This document shows, piece after piece, positions 9,241 through 17,294 of a DNA stretch of 64,000 bases. The notes under the pieces were generated by a model. It was not told the origin of the DNA, did no database searches, and was given only the letters and a program-made list of their open reading frames with translations. Source of the DNA: Enterobacter soli ATCC BAA-2102 (GTDB lineage: Bacteria > Pseudomonadota > Gammaproteobacteria > Enterobacterales > Enterobacteriaceae); assembly GCF_001654845.1 (NCBI RefSeq), contig NZ_LXES01000051.1:186001-250000 (forward strand). Reading direction: 5' to 3'. Numbering within the stretch: position 1 is the first letter of the stretch; every line of letters starts with the position of its first letter. The position numbers were made by a program, and so were the translations under genes.

Positions 9241-9453
9241 TTACCCCCTGACTTTCTGGTTAAGATATTGAGGCTTTACATCATCTAAAGATGTAACTTC
9301 AACTCCATCCTCCTCTACCAGTGATTGAATAATTGCATCGCACAGTGCCATATTTGATTCAGCCAGACGGTTTATCGCTTCCGTCTGCTCTTTCTGCGCT
9401 GCTGTTTGTTCGCTCAGCGCTGCGATCAGCGCGTTTACCTGTTGCTCGTTCAT
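9241..9453 (-). CDS. Small helical protein of unknown function in head-neck operon
   Basis: This 70-residue acidic protein begins MNEQQVNALIAALSEQTAAQKEQTEAINRL. The Gln/Glu/Ala heptad-like pattern suggests a coiled coil over residues 1-40. It lies between the connector and head closure genes and overlaps the CxxC mini-gene in another frame. I do not recognise the family; a scaffold or assembly role is possible but unproven. Confidence 0.6.
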   Translation of the reverse strand: MNEQQVNALIAALSEQTAAQKEQTEAINRLAESNMALCDAIIQSLVEEDGVEVTSLDDVKPQYLNQKVRG

Positions 9454-9514
9454 AGGCTATTTTCGTCCACTTTTTTAACCATTCACGCCGACGGCGACAC
9501 CCTTCACAAGCCAT
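9359..9514 (-). CDS. 51-residue CxxC basic small protein
   Basis: The ATG at 9514 follows the ribosome-binding sequence GAGGTG. The product begins MACEGCRRRREWLKKW, with a CxxC pair and strongly basic helix, and ends ERADGSDKPSG. Small proteins with this CxxC-RRR-W-K pattern occur between connector genes in related siphoviruses. It overlaps the 70-residue gene in a different frame. The function is unknown; the cysteine pair and basic stretch could bind metal or nucleic acid. Confidence 0.6.
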   Translation of the reverse strand: MACEGCRRRREWLKKWTKIAYERATGKRADRSAERTNSSAERADGSDKPSG

Positions 9515-9521
9515 TTTCACC

Positions 9522-9857
9522 TCATGTTCCAGGGATTATCCGGTACGGTTTTAGAATTGCCTCAACCCCGAATGGCAATGTGGTACTGATATTCCCGATA
9601 TTTACTGGCTCACGGTTTTCATACCAATGCGAAACCAGAAGCATTAAAGCCAACTTGATATCATCAGATACCAGCAAACCATCAGGGTCTTCTGCGGGCA
9701 CTTCATTCTCATAAAGGCGGCGATTAACAATGATTTCTGAATGCTTCACTGAGGCATTGAGGTATAGGGATAGCATCTGATCTTCAGTCGAATCATCGCT
9801 ATCAATTCGACACTGAAGCCGGAGTTCTGGAACAGTTGGAAACATGCTTTGCTCCAT
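9522..9857 (-). CDS. Head-tail connector protein (HK97 gp6-like)
   Basis: The 111-residue protein contains LRLQCRIDSDDSTEDQMLSL and LLVSHWYENREPVNIG, the usual signature of gp6-like connector proteins that form the adaptor ring under the portal. The start at 9857 gives MEQSMFPTV; an internal ATG at 9845 is an alternative. It follows the PEQ-repeat gene and a hairpin terminator. Confidence 0.85.
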   Translation of the reverse strand: MEQSMFPTVPELRLQCRIDSDDSTEDQMLSLYLNASVKHSEIIVNRRLYENEVPAEDPDGLLVSDDIKLALMLLVSHWYENREPVNIGNISTTLPFGVEAILKPYRIIPGT

Positions 9858-9860
9858 ACA

Positions 9861-9883
9861 AAAAACCCGCTAACCGCGGGTTA
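9861..9883 (-). terminator. Hairpin terminator overlapping the stop of the PEQ-repeat gene
   Basis: AACCCGC and GCGGGTT form a hairpin followed on the minus strand by a T-rich run. The hairpin begins at the stop codon of the PEQ-repeat gene. Confidence 0.65.
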
Positions 9884-10183
9884 TTTTTTTGATTTCTGCG
9901 GAGCTGGCTGCTCTGGCTGCTCTGGCTGCTCTGGCTGCTCTGGCTGCTCTGGCTGCTCTGGCTGCTCTGGCTGCTCTGGCTGCTCTGGCTGCTCTGGCTG
10001 CTCTGGCTGCTGATCAGCATCAGGTTTTTTTTCACCACCTTCAACTGTATCAATAACCCCCAACTCTCCCGCAATAACTAAAAAGCGATCCGGTAACTCG
10101 CCATCCTGATACGAACCGGCTTCAACAACTTCCAAGCGACAGCCATCAGGGGACCACTTAACATTCTTTTTAAGTATGAACAT
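9881..10183 (-). CDS. Capsid-proximal protein with PEQ tandem repeats
   Basis: The 100-residue protein has a folded N-terminal part (about residues 1-50, MFILKKNVKWSPDGCRLEV...) followed by eleven perfect Pro-Glu-Gln triplets and a short basic tail (PAPQKSKK). The gene lies directly after the major capsid gene. Its N-terminal part resembles small head-completion or capsid-associated proteins in this position, but I cannot name a family. The repeat would form an extended acidic polyproline-like arm. Copy number is likely to vary between related phages. Confidence 0.7.
   Translation of the reverse strand: MFILKKNVKWSPDGCRLEVVEAGSYQDGELPDRFLVIAGELGVIDTVEGGEKKPDADQQPEQPEQPEQPEQPEQPEQPEQPEQPEQPEQPEQPAPQKSKK
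9905..10014. repeat. 9-bp tandem repeat (TGGCTGCTC), about 11-12 copies
   Basis: The plus strand repeats TGGCTGCTC without interruption, encoding Pro-Glu-Gln on the minus strand. Perfect copies indicate recent expansion by slippage, and unit length keeps the reading frame. Confidence 0.95.
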
Positions 10184-10195
10184 AACTTAATCCTG

Positions 10196-10221
10196 TAAAA
10201 ATGGGGGGCTGTCGCCCCCGT
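10196..10221 (-). terminator. Terminator after major capsid gene
   Basis: On the minus strand CGGGGGCGACAGCCCCCC is followed by ATTTTT. The hairpin lies directly downstream of the capsid stop codon. Confidence 0.7.
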
Positions 10222-10227
10222 GATGAA

Positions 10228-11436
10228 TTAAGCCCCGGAACCAATCTGGAGCAATTTAATCGCCTGGGAATCAGCCAGCATCCCACCAGTGCGCTTGGTA
10301 GTGTAAAAGCCGACAAATGGCTTATTGGTGTACGGGTCGCGGAGAATGCGGGTGCCAATACGATCAACAATGGTGTAACCACGTTTGAAGTTACCGAATG
10401 CAATTGCTTTAGCATCAGCCGCAATGTCAGGCATTTGTTCATTCTCAGCCACACCGTACCCGGCAAGAGTCGAAGGCTGACCAAGTTCAAGACCAGGACG
10501 CCACAGATAATTGCCTTCAGAATCTTTCAGGATTCGAGCAGCGAACAGACTGTTGTTGTTCATCATGAACTTAGCGCCGTTACGGTGTACTTTTCGCAGG
10601 GTGTAAACCAGCTTGATGATCGCATCAGCAGTCAAACCGGAAGTAGCACCTGAGAGAATGTGCTGAAGAGTGCCGAACGCGCGGGTTTTATCATCATCCA
10701 GTGATGACGCATAGGCCAGAAAACCTTTTGGCTTTTTGGTGCCGTTACCGCTGGTGAAGGCAATCTCTTCCTGCTCTGCAAACTCAATCGCCAGTTCGCT
10801 GTTGATCCAGTCTTCAACATTGAAGAATGCGTCATCCAGCATTGTTTGAGTGGCTTGCGGGTTACCGTAGATTTCCCCCATAAAAGGCTCAATCTGACCG
10901 AGTTTGGAGGTGTTAGTTGCAGGACGGGCATCGGTTTCACCGACCCAACCTGAAGCAGACCCGCCGAGGTTAACCAGTTTTTTATAGTTTGCGCCACCGA
11001 CTGTGATAGTCGTCGCTTCCTGACGCATCACGACTTCGTCTTTCAGAAGATCAAGAATGGCGCGGTCCAGCTCTTCAGGAACAGCAAAACCGCCATCTTC
11101 ATCAACACCTACCTGTAACGCTTTACGTTCCAGGTCGCGAAGTCCATCATCACTCCCCTTACGCATAAAGGCCATAAACGCAGATTTATGTTCCCCCGCA
11201 AGCTTACTTTGGGTGCCGCCGCCAGGACGTTTAAGCTGTTTCAGCTCTTCTTCCAGAGAGGTTTTCAGTTCGTCCAGAGCACTCAATTTCCCATTGAGGG
11301 TTTCAACTTCACCGGCGAGCTTGCCTTTCTCACTTTCAAGCGCATCAATGCGCTTGTCATTTTTAGAACGGAAGTCGTCAAACTTTGCCTGCAATTCCTG
11401 CGCGACCTGCTCTACGTCTTTAATTTCAACAGCCAT
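10228..11436 (-). CDS. Major capsid protein, HK97 fold
   Basis: This 402-residue protein has an N-terminal charged coiled coil (about residues 1-75, EQVAQELQAKFDDFRSK...) that serves as the delta/scaffold domain in the HK97 family, followed by the shell domain (KALQVGVDEDGGFAVPEEL, WVGETDARPATNTSKLGQ, FVGFYTTKRTGG). The adjacent protease normally removes the N-terminal part during maturation. The gene follows portal and protease in standard HK97 order. Confidence 0.95.
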   Translation of the reverse strand: MAVEIKDVEQVAQELQAKFDDFRSKNDKRIDALESEKGKLAGEVETLNGKLSALDELKTSLEEELKQLKRPGGGTQSKLAGEHKSAFMAFMRKGSDDGLRDLERKALQVGVDEDGGFAVPEELDRAILDLLKDEVVMRQEATTITVGGANYKKLVNLGGSASGWVGETDARPATNTSKLGQIEPFMGEIYGNPQATQTMLDDAFFNVEDWINSELAIEFAEQEEIAFTSGNGTKKPKGFLAYASSLDDDKTRAFGTLQHILSGATSGLTADAIIKLVYTLRKVHRNGAKFMMNNNSLFAARILKDSEGNYLWRPGLELGQPSTLAGYGVAENEQMPDIAADAKAIAFGNFKRGYTIVDRIGTRILRDPYTNKPFVGFYTTKRTGGMLADSQAIKLLQIGSGA

Positions 11437-11450
11437 AGTTAAACTCCTGA

Positions 11451-12104
11451 TTAAAATTTGATGTTTTTCAGTGCATCCAGTGCGCTCACCACGTCACCAG
11501 CATCACGCTGGGATAGTGAGCCATAGCCCCCGGCCATGAATGCTTTGGCCTGGGTGCGTGAGAGCCCAACATCGCGCAGGACTCGTTCAATACATTTCTG
11601 TGATGGGATTTCACCGCGAGCAACAGCGCTTTTAACATCGCTGATTCGCGCCTCATCGTTTGATGGGAACGTCACCGGGCTGACTTCCCAGAGGTCGATC
11701 TCCTTGAGGAGAAAAACCTCTTTCGTCCTGTCGTATTCCCAGTCTTTCAGCATGTAACCAATAGAAAGGCCGGTTAAAGAACCGGCCTTCATGTGGGCAT
11801 GTGCTCGCTTTGCCAGAGGATCGTCATCAATCAGCAATCGACCTTTGACGTATAACCCGACCTCATCCTCTTTCATGTCTGTATACACCCCGATGGGTTC
11901 ATCCATCTGGTGCTGCCAGAGCATTGCCGGGAGAGTGTTTTTCTCTCGCCATGTTTGAAGTGATTTACTGAAAGCGCCAGGAACAACTACATCGTCATAG
12001 CTGTCCTTAACGCCGAAAACGGAGCCATAACCTTCGAATTCTCCGCTATCGCTTACAGACTTCAGTTTCAACGGAATATCCAGCCGCTGTTTAGTCATCA
12101 GCAT
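11451..12104 (-). CDS. Prohead maturation protease, HK97 family (S78)
   Basis: The 217-residue form starts at the ATG at 12104, preceded by GAGGAG, and overlaps the end of the portal gene. Catalytic His65 lies in MLWQHQMDEP and Ser114 in LTGLSIGY. It processes the capsid delta domain and scaffold. A longer form from 12140 exists on paper but its first residues duplicate portal coding sequence. Confidence 0.9.
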   Translation of the reverse strand: MLMTKQRLDIPLKLKSVSDSGEFEGYGSVFGVKDSYDDVVVPGAFSKSLQTWREKNTLPAMLWQHQMDEPIGVYTDMKEDEVGLYVKGRLLIDDDPLAKRAHAHMKAGSLTGLSIGYMLKDWEYDRTKEVFLLKEIDLWEVSPVTFPSNDEARISDVKSAVARGEIPSQKCIERVLRDVGLSRTQAKAFMAGGYGSLSQRDAGDVVSALDALKNIKF

Positions 12105-13320
12105 TTTGCTGCTCCTCAGTGGTTTTCTGCTTGCTGCCATCAGACGGCTTTGTCGTCATGTTCATCGGTGTCAGGTAAACGTCTCCCCCTGTTCTTGGGT
12201 TGAGGTCCTCCAGTTCACGACAATCATTAGGCGAATAAATGCCCCAGTTGATACCGGTTGCATACGATTCGAATCGGGATTTCATATCCCCGCGTAACAG
12301 CGCGCCTGCGTTGAATTTTGCGTAGAAGGTGCCCTGCTTTGACTCCTTTACCAACCCAACGTTAATGCGTTGCTCAATACGGGTCATGTATGGCACTAGC
12401 GAATAATTGATAAACCCAATGCCGAGATTTTCGATATTACTGAAAGTTGCGCGATCAGTATTTTGTACCAGATGAAGAGGTACGCGGAATAAGCGACAAA
12501 TCTCCTCAAGCTGGAATTTCCTTGTTTCAAGGAACTGACTATCTTCAGCATTGAGAGCCATAGATTTCCAGTCGAGCCCCATTTCAAGGATCATCGGTCG
12601 GTGGGCATTACTTAACCCAAGATGGCGGTCTTCAAAGTCTTTTTTCAGGCGGTCATACGCCGCATCGCTAAGAGTTTGCTCGGTTCTTAAGACACCCGTT
12701 GTCACCGCACCATTACTGAATAATCGTGCACCGTGTTCTTCAGTAGCCATCCCAAGAGAAATCGCCTCTCTGGCATAAGCCACCGGATTAAGGCCGACCA
12801 GACCGTCAAGGGTCAGTGTCCTTACATGCCAGATATCATCCTGACCAAGAACGTCTGTAGACCCATCGGGAAAAGTCACCATGTAAACTGGTTGCCACTG
12901 GCTGTTTAGCTTTGGTTGGACGCAACCCGGATCGAGTGGAAGTAGCTCAACTACCTCCCCCAGAGCTTTTACCTTGTAAGCGTAAAAGTTCCCCCGCAGA
13001 CAAAGACAAACGATAACGAGCTCCCAAAACTCCTGTGGGGTCATATAGTCGTTAGGCTTCATTGACAGCAGCTTGTAAAGGCGCTCTCCCGTTGCTTTCT
13101 GTTTTGTGTTGCCAGAGGATTTGAAAAGGTTACATGGCAGCATTCCCATCGATTCTGCAAGAACCCTTACACACCCAAAAACTGCCGTCAGACGCATAGC
13201 TCTCTGGCTGCTGACACGCTTTCCGGTATAAGTGTCGTAAGTCATTCCCACCGCTTCAGCCAGTTCTGCCGGTGATGTTACTGGCTGGCTACTTTTTGCA
13301 AACATTCCGGGGAAAAACAT
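12091..13320 (-). CDS. Portal protein (HK97 type)
   Basis: The 409-residue protein forms the dodecameric DNA channel at the head vertex. Family signatures include RAMRLTAVFGCVRVLAESMG, MLPCNLF and FQLEEICRLFRVPLHLV. The start at 13320 overlaps the stop of the 60-residue membrane protein gene (TGATG). The gene is followed by protease and capsid, as expected. Confidence 0.95.
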   Translation of the reverse strand: MFFPGMFAKSSQPVTSPAELAEAVGMTYDTYTGKRVSSQRAMRLTAVFGCVRVLAESMGMLPCNLFKSSGNTKQKATGERLYKLLSMKPNDYMTPQEFWELVIVCLCLRGNFYAYKVKALGEVVELLPLDPGCVQPKLNSQWQPVYMVTFPDGSTDVLGQDDIWHVRTLTLDGLVGLNPVAYAREAISLGMATEEHGARLFSNGAVTTGVLRTEQTLSDAAYDRLKKDFEDRHLGLSNAHRPMILEMGLDWKSMALNAEDSQFLETRKFQLEEICRLFRVPLHLVQNTDRATFSNIENLGIGFINYSLVPYMTRIEQRINVGLVKESKQGTFYAKFNAGALLRGDMKSRFESYATGINWGIYSPNDCRELEDLNPRTGGDVYLTPMNMTTKPSDGSKQKTTEEQQNADD

Positions 13321-13502
13321 CAGTCACCTCCCGTAGAGTTCGTCGCCGGAGAGGCAAGAAATTTAGCCATTAGCCATGACCAGACGATGCACAACAAGCC
13401 ACCAGCAATATAGCCTGCTGGCTGATAAACCATCCATGCACCAAATGAAAGCAAAAGGGCACCCATCACTCCAACCAGAGGAGTGAGAATTTGAAGGATC
13501 AT
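13320..13502 (-). CDS. Small membrane protein between terminase and portal
   Basis: The 60-residue product begins MILQILTPLVGVMGALLLSFG and is almost entirely hydrophobic, with two probable membrane helices (residues about 5-25 and 30-52). Small membrane proteins occur at this place in HK97-like phages, but the function is unknown. Overlap with the portal start indicates translational coupling. Confidence 0.75.
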   Translation of the reverse strand: MILQILTPLVGVMGALLLSFGAWMVYQPAGYIAGGLLCIVWSWLMAKFLASPATNSTGGD

Positions 13503-13513
13503 AATCGCCTCGA

Positions 13514-15247
13514 TTAAAGTGAGCGTATGCCGTGGGATTCAATGCGGTCGGAGAGTGTGTCCTCTTTCTCAAAGAGCATCGAACGACCAATCGCCATAAT
13601 CAATGCGACCGCGCCATCGATTTTGTTTTCATTCTGCTCTTTGATGGGTCTGACTACATCATCGTTACCTGGCAGATATTTTCCGACCACATTACTGATA
13701 CACCAGCTCATGATAGGGTTCCCATCGTGATGGAAACGGCCAGACTCAATGGCAGCCTCAAGCTCCTTCATCGGGTCAGACATGTTGGTATAGTTCTGGG
13801 TTATCGTGATGGGGTTAAGCTTTTCGTCCGCAAGATCATGTGAAAGGCCTGTCGCCCCAAATGGATCTATAGGTGACTCGCTAACCGGGTTCAGTTTGTT
13901 CGCCGCCTTTGCTTCTTCAAGAATGTAGCGGTAATCAACCTCTGCCCCATCCGTTACTGTCAATACACCCAGCTCAACCCATTTCTGAAAGCGCTCAGCG
14001 GTGCGGCGGTCTTCGTTTTTCTCAACACTATAAACAGTGTCATAGGGAACCCAGAATTTAGGAGCAACACAGTAATAGTGAGTCTTCTCGTCTATCTCCC
14101 GGGTGAACAAACGCACCATGCTGTTCATATCCAGCTTTCGTGCCATATCAAATGCCAGGACACATGGCTGCCCCTCAAATTGCTCAAGGGTAAGGGTTTC
14201 ATCCTCACAGCCTTGCCACGATACCAGGTTGAAAAATGCCGCTCTTGCTGCAACCCAGATATTCAGATGCTTCGTTTTAAATACACCTGCCTGGCGGGCA
14301 TTATTTACAGCGCGTATTTGCTGGCTGAGCAGAAAATCACGATACACAGACACCCCCATATTCGGGTTTGCCTTTTCCAGAACCTTAGGGTCCGTCCAGT
14401 CGTCGCCTTCATCCACTGTATAAATCACGCCAAACAGCTCTTCATTCGGGACTGTGCCATTTAGCATTTCGATCACTTCACGGCGCTTGTCATAACAAGG
14501 CCCTTCGATGTTATATCCCGCTGTCGTTATCGCCCACATCAAGGGCTGACGCCGCGCTCCCATACCTGTCAGCATGGTGGTATATAACGCATCCGTTGGA
14601 TGTTCATGGTATTCGTCAACAATGGCGCAGTGTGGTGATGCCCCGTCCCCAGGATTACCAATCAGCGGCTCAAAGCGTGCTCCATCTTCCGGTCGGTTAA
14701 GGTTAGAGGCGTTTACTTCTATACCGAACGCTTCCACCAGCAGAGGAGTTCGCTTGCACATCAGGCGTGCTGGTCTGAAAACCTCCCATGCCTGCTTCTC
14801 TGTCGTGGCACCTGAATATACTTCGGCCCCAAATTCGTTATCACAGGTGAAGCAGAACAACGCCACGCCAGCTGAAATTGCGGATTTACCGTTCTTGCGC
14901 GGAATCTCAGTGTAGACCTCGCGGAACCGGCGAAGCTTAGTTCCTTTCTGTACCCAACCAAATGCACAACACACTATGAACAGCTGCCACGGCTCCAGGG
15001 TTATCGGCATCCGTTTGAATGCCCATTCGCCCTTTGTATGAGGCAAGAGTTGAATAAACTTCGCGGCTTTCTCCGCCATATCCTTGTCAAAGCGGTATCT
15101 GAATTTTCGGCTTTTCTCCCTGGCCATATCGTCAATATGACGCTGGCAGGCATGAATGACATACTGACACGCCGGAATTTTCCCCCGCACAACGTTGCGG
15201 GCGTACTGGTTCGCGGCGTTAACGTTTGGGTACGATTTCCGGCTCAT
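13514..15247 (-). CDS. Terminase large subunit
   Basis: This 577-residue packaging motor and nuclease carries the Walker-A-like [14 protein letters not shown] and the ATPase acidic motif in [10 protein letters not shown]. The nuclease region has acidic residues in [12 protein letters not shown], a later [12 protein letters not shown] segment and [13 protein letters not shown] near the end. Length and motifs fit HK97-like large terminases. It overlaps the small terminase gene by 4 bases (15244-15247). Confidence 0.95.
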   Translation of the reverse strand: MSRKSYPNVNAANQYARNVVRGKIPACQYVIHACQRHIDDMAREKSRKFRYRFDKDMAEKAAKFIQLLPHTKGEWAFKRMPITLEPWQLFIVCCAFGWVQKGTKLRRFREVYTEIPRKNGKSAISAGVALFCFTCDNEFGAEVYSGATTEKQAWEVFRPARLMCKRTPLLVEAFGIEVNASNLNRPEDGARFEPLIGNPGDGASPHCAIVDEYHEHPTDALYTTMLTGMGARRQPLMWAITTAGYNIEGPCYDKRREVIEMLNGTVPNEELFGVIYTVDEGDDWTDPKVLEKANPNMGVSVYRDFLLSQQIRAVNNARQAGVFKTKHLNIWVAARAAFFNLVSWQGCEDETLTLEQFEGQPCVLAFDMARKLDMNSMVRLFTREIDEKTHYYCVAPKFWVPYDTVYSVEKNEDRRTAERFQKWVELGVLTVTDGAEVDYRYILEEAKAANKLNPVSESPIDPFGATGLSHDLADEKLNPITITQNYTNMSDPMKELEAAIESGRFHHDGNPIMSWCISNVVGKYLPGNDDVVRPIKEQNENKIDGAVALIMAIGRSMLFEKEDTLSDRIESHGIRSL

Positions 15248-15738
15248 GAGTTAATCATCTTCAGGAAGGGGTTAGAGGTTTTCTTCTGTCCAGCGAGCCC
15301 GATTAGGCGTTGACGGCTGCTTGGATCAAGACCAAGCATTGAACCGGTAGAGCTCATTTCCGATTCCTGTTCTTTCTTGGCTGTCAGTTCAGGGTTTTTA
15401 ATTTTCCCGCCCATAGCGCCGAAGATAGAAAGTCCATCCGAGGCAATATTCTTAACGGCCCTGCGCCAGAACTCGTAAGCGACACACCAGCGTTCGAGTA
15501 CAGCCAGGTCTGTAACACAGAGCAGCCCCTGACCACATAACTCTTTTGTTGTCAGCTCCCACATGATCGCTGCGAGAGGGAGATCATCCTCTTCAAACCA
15601 CTCCGGTGGTGCCACACCCTTAATCGGGGTAAACACCGGTTCGTCTTTATTCAGGGCTCGCTTTCCGGGGTTTCCAGCCAGCTCCTTTCGCGCCGTTGGC
15701 TTGGGTCGACGCCCGGAACGCCCCGCCGTTCCAGCCAT
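15244..15738 (-). CDS. Terminase small subunit (P27 family)
   Basis: The 164-residue protein begins [20 protein letters not shown], the basic N-terminus typical of P27-family small terminases, and includes GNPGKRAL and the helical [21 protein letters not shown]. It recognises the packaging site and recruits the large subunit. The ATG at 15738 is preferred over a GTG at 15747 because it matches the family N-terminus. Confidence 0.9.
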   Translation of the reverse strand: MAGTAGRSGRRPKPTARKELAGNPGKRALNKDEPVFTPIKGVAPPEWFEEDDLPLAAIMWELTTKELCGQGLLCVTDLAVLERWCVAYEFWRRAVKNIASDGLSIFGAMGGKIKNPELTAKKEQESEMSSTGSMLGLDPSSRQRLIGLAGQKKTSNPFLKMINS

Positions 15739-15854
15739 AAGCAACACTCCTGGTTAAATTTCATTTTTCGCGGGTATAAAAAAACGACTGAGGCGGCGGT
15801 CCTTTGGGCGGCAGGTTCCAGAGATTTGACCCGCCCCTCCCCCGTGGCTGATGG

Positions 15855-15875
15855 AAATGATAATGATTATCATTT
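15855..15875. promoter_or_regulatory. Perfect 21-bp palindrome matching a Fur box
   Basis: AAATGATAAT-G-ATTATCATTT is a perfect 10-1-10 inverted repeat. On the minus strand it contains GATAATCATTATC, identical to 13 contiguous bases of the Fur consensus. It overlaps the stop codon of the HNH gene and lies about 120 bases upstream of the small terminase start. Confidence 0.6.
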
Positions 15876-16220
15876 GATTCGTTCTCGCCCTGTTTTGGTG
15901 CGATGGCAGGGCCAGCAGAGGCTTTCGAGGTTCGCGTCATCATCAGTACCGCCATGTGCCTTTGCTTTGACGTGGTCCACCGTCCTGGCCGGTACTACAC
16001 GACCACCGCGCAGGCAGTTCTGGCAAATGTGTTTATCACGCATCAGCACTCGTGCACGGATGATGTCCCACTTGCTTCCATACCCACGTTCATGACGGCT
16101 CTTACCCTGCTGGTGCTGTTGCCACCCTTCATTACGGTGCTTTTCGCAGTATCCTGAACGGTCAGTAGTTGTACCAGGACATCCACGCTTCCTACATGCG
16201 CGAGGGATCAAAGCTGGCAT
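15870..16220 (-). CDS. HNH endonuclease (packaging-associated)
   Basis: The 116-residue protein has CxxC-type zinc ligands (CQNCLRGG and LCWPCHRTKT) framing the HNH core VDHVKAKAHGGTDDDANLESLC. HNH proteins upstream of the terminase genes in HK97-like phages work with the terminase in DNA packaging. It occupies exactly that site. A Fur-box-like palindrome overlaps its stop codon. Confidence 0.9.
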   Translation of the reverse strand: MPALIPRACRKRGCPGTTTDRSGYCEKHRNEGWQQHQQGKSRHERGYGSKWDIIRARVLMRDKHICQNCLRGGRVVPARTVDHVKAKAHGGTDDDANLESLCWPCHRTKTGRERIK

Positions 16221-16328
16221 AGTTCATCCTCACAGGCCAGATTATCCCTTGTGAGGGATATTTAGTTCTTTATCCCTTTGAGGGGATAACCATTATCAAG
16301 CCCACCAGCAGGTGAGCTTTGTAATGGC

Positions 16329-16517
16329 TTAACCCAACTTGGCGCGCACCAGTGCATCTTTGGCTTCGAGCAGTTTGCGGAGGCCTGCTGACTTTTCCGC
16401 ACCATCCGGCAGTGATTCATCCATCAGCGTCGCAAGATCACCAATTGGTTTGCTCACTTCCTGCAAATGTGCTGGGAGATGTTGATACGCAAAATACTTC
16501 ATGATTGGAGATGACAT
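16329..16517 (-). CDS. Small protein resembling Acb2/Tad1 helical-hairpin cyclic-nucleotide sponges
   Basis: The 62-residue product begins MSSPIMKYFAYQHLPAHLQ and ends PDGAEKSAGLRKLLEAKDALVRAKLG. The second half (proline, acidic residue, Glu-Lys-Ser, then a Leu-x-x-Leu-Glu-Ala helix ending in Arg-Ala) resembles my recollection of the phage anti-CBASS protein Acb2 and the hairpin part of Tad1. Those proteins bind cyclic oligonucleotides or gcADPR released by host immunity. The start is supported by GAGGG upstream. The family match is from memory and needs a profile search; otherwise this is a small late phage gene of unknown function. Confidence 0.5.
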   Translation of the reverse strand: MSSPIMKYFAYQHLPAHLQEVSKPIGDLATLMDESLPDGAEKSAGLRKLLEAKDALVRAKLG

Positions 16518-16535
16518 TCTTAACCCTCATTTAGT

Positions 16536-16560
16536 AAAAAGCCCCGCTATTGCGAGGCTA
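16536..16560 (-). terminator. Terminator after lysis genes
   Basis: On the minus strand AGCCTCGCAATAGCGGGGCT is followed by TTTTTAC. It separates the lysis cassette from the following late gene, which would need readthrough under Q control. Confidence 0.65.
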
Positions 16561-16617
16561 TTGGTTACCCTGTTCGCTGGGCCAGCGCCGGTTGCCACCC
16601 GGTCTACGGCGGGGGAT

Positions 16618-16731
16618 TCATTTAGGCCAGTGGATGAAAAACATAAGACCAACAAAGGCACAGACAAGCCCGACAAAACCGACTATGCCAATTATCGCCC
16701 AGACCAGAATTGTGCCGATGGTTGCAATCAT
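16618..16731 (-). CDS. 37-residue membrane protein coupled to Rz
   Basis: The ATG at 16731 overlaps the Rz stop (ATGA). The product begins MIATIGTILVWAIIGIVGFV and ends MFFIHWPK, a single long hydrophobic helix. The exact overlap and uninterrupted hydrophobic frame support a real gene. It could be an accessory lysis protein or antiholin-like peptide, but nothing proves this. Confidence 0.6.
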   Translation of the reverse strand: MIATIGTILVWAIIGIVGFVGLVCAFVGLMFFIHWPK

Positions 16732-17294
16732 CTTTCACCCTCTAATGGTGTCTGCCGCTGTTTCTCTATGTCACGAATCCCAGCGAAGTTGTTATTGCCC
16801 TTTTCAATAGTTGCCAGCAGCGGCTTAATCCAGAGAACAGCCTGACAGTAGGTTATTGAGCCGGGGGAAGTGGCACTATCATTGGCTGCGTCAGCGTTGC
16901 TGGTATCGGGGTGCATTGCGCTGGCACGTAAACGGTTCGCGTATTCGAGCAACCCACCAGCAACATCAGCAGGAACAGGCAGATCACAGGTTTTTTCACG
17001 GCGGAGAATCTCCCGGTATTCGATAACGGTGTTATCGGTGCTGGCATCAATCAGTGAATTGTTGCGGCTGGCGTTTTCGGCTACCTGGTTATAACGGTTA
17101 AAGTTAAGAGCCTGTGTTGCGATAACCGTCCCCTGCAAAGTGTTGTCATTTCGCAGAACGTCATTATCACTCTGCAACGTAGCGACATCAGATCGGCTAT
17201 TTGCCAGCAGGACACAAAGCACGGCAACGACGATAATCACAACCGCCAGCGCTATTGAGCGCCATGCATCTTTGATATCAGCAAGGGTAATCAC
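16728..17294 (-). CDS. Rz i-spanin
   Basis: The 188-residue inner-membrane spanin subunit has an N-terminal membrane anchor (about residues 13-31, SIALAVVIIVVAVLCVLLA) followed by a periplasmic coiled coil (DVATLQSDNDVLRNDNT...). It bridges the envelope with Rz1 to fuse inner and outer membranes in the last step of lysis. The gene follows endolysin and holds Rz1 in another frame. It is longer than lambda Rz (153 residues) because of an extended C-terminal part. Confidence 0.85.
   Translation of the reverse strand: MITLADIKDAWRSIALAVVIIVVAVLCVLLANSRSDVATLQSDNDVLRNDNTLQGTVIATQALNFNRYNQVAENASRNNSLIDASTDNTVIEYREILRREKTCDLPVPADVAGGLLEYANRLRASAMHPDTSNADAANDSATSPGSITYCQAVLWIKPLLATIEKGNNNFAGIRDIEKQRQTPLEGER
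16853..16999 (-). CDS. Rz1 o-spanin lipoprotein, nested in Rz
   Basis: In another frame inside Rz, a GTG at 16999 opens a 48-residue product starting MKKPVICLFLLMLLVGCSNT with lipobox LVGC, followed by a proline-rich mature part (PAQCTPIPATLTQPMIVPLPPAQ shortened here to its pattern of many prolines). This is the classic outer-membrane spanin architecture. A start further upstream at 17050 is possible but would put residues before the signal peptide. Confidence 0.8.
   Translation of the reverse strand: MKKPVICLFLLMLLVGCSNTRTVYVPAQCTPIPATLTQPMIVPLPPAQ

Noticed and set aside
9905-10014. Possible CRISPR array
   Set aside because: It is a 9-base tandem repeat without spacers that encodes PEQ triplets in frame.
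13532-13843. Plus-strand frames opposite the large terminase gene
   Set aside because: Antisense to a conserved late gene; codon pattern follows the terminase frame.
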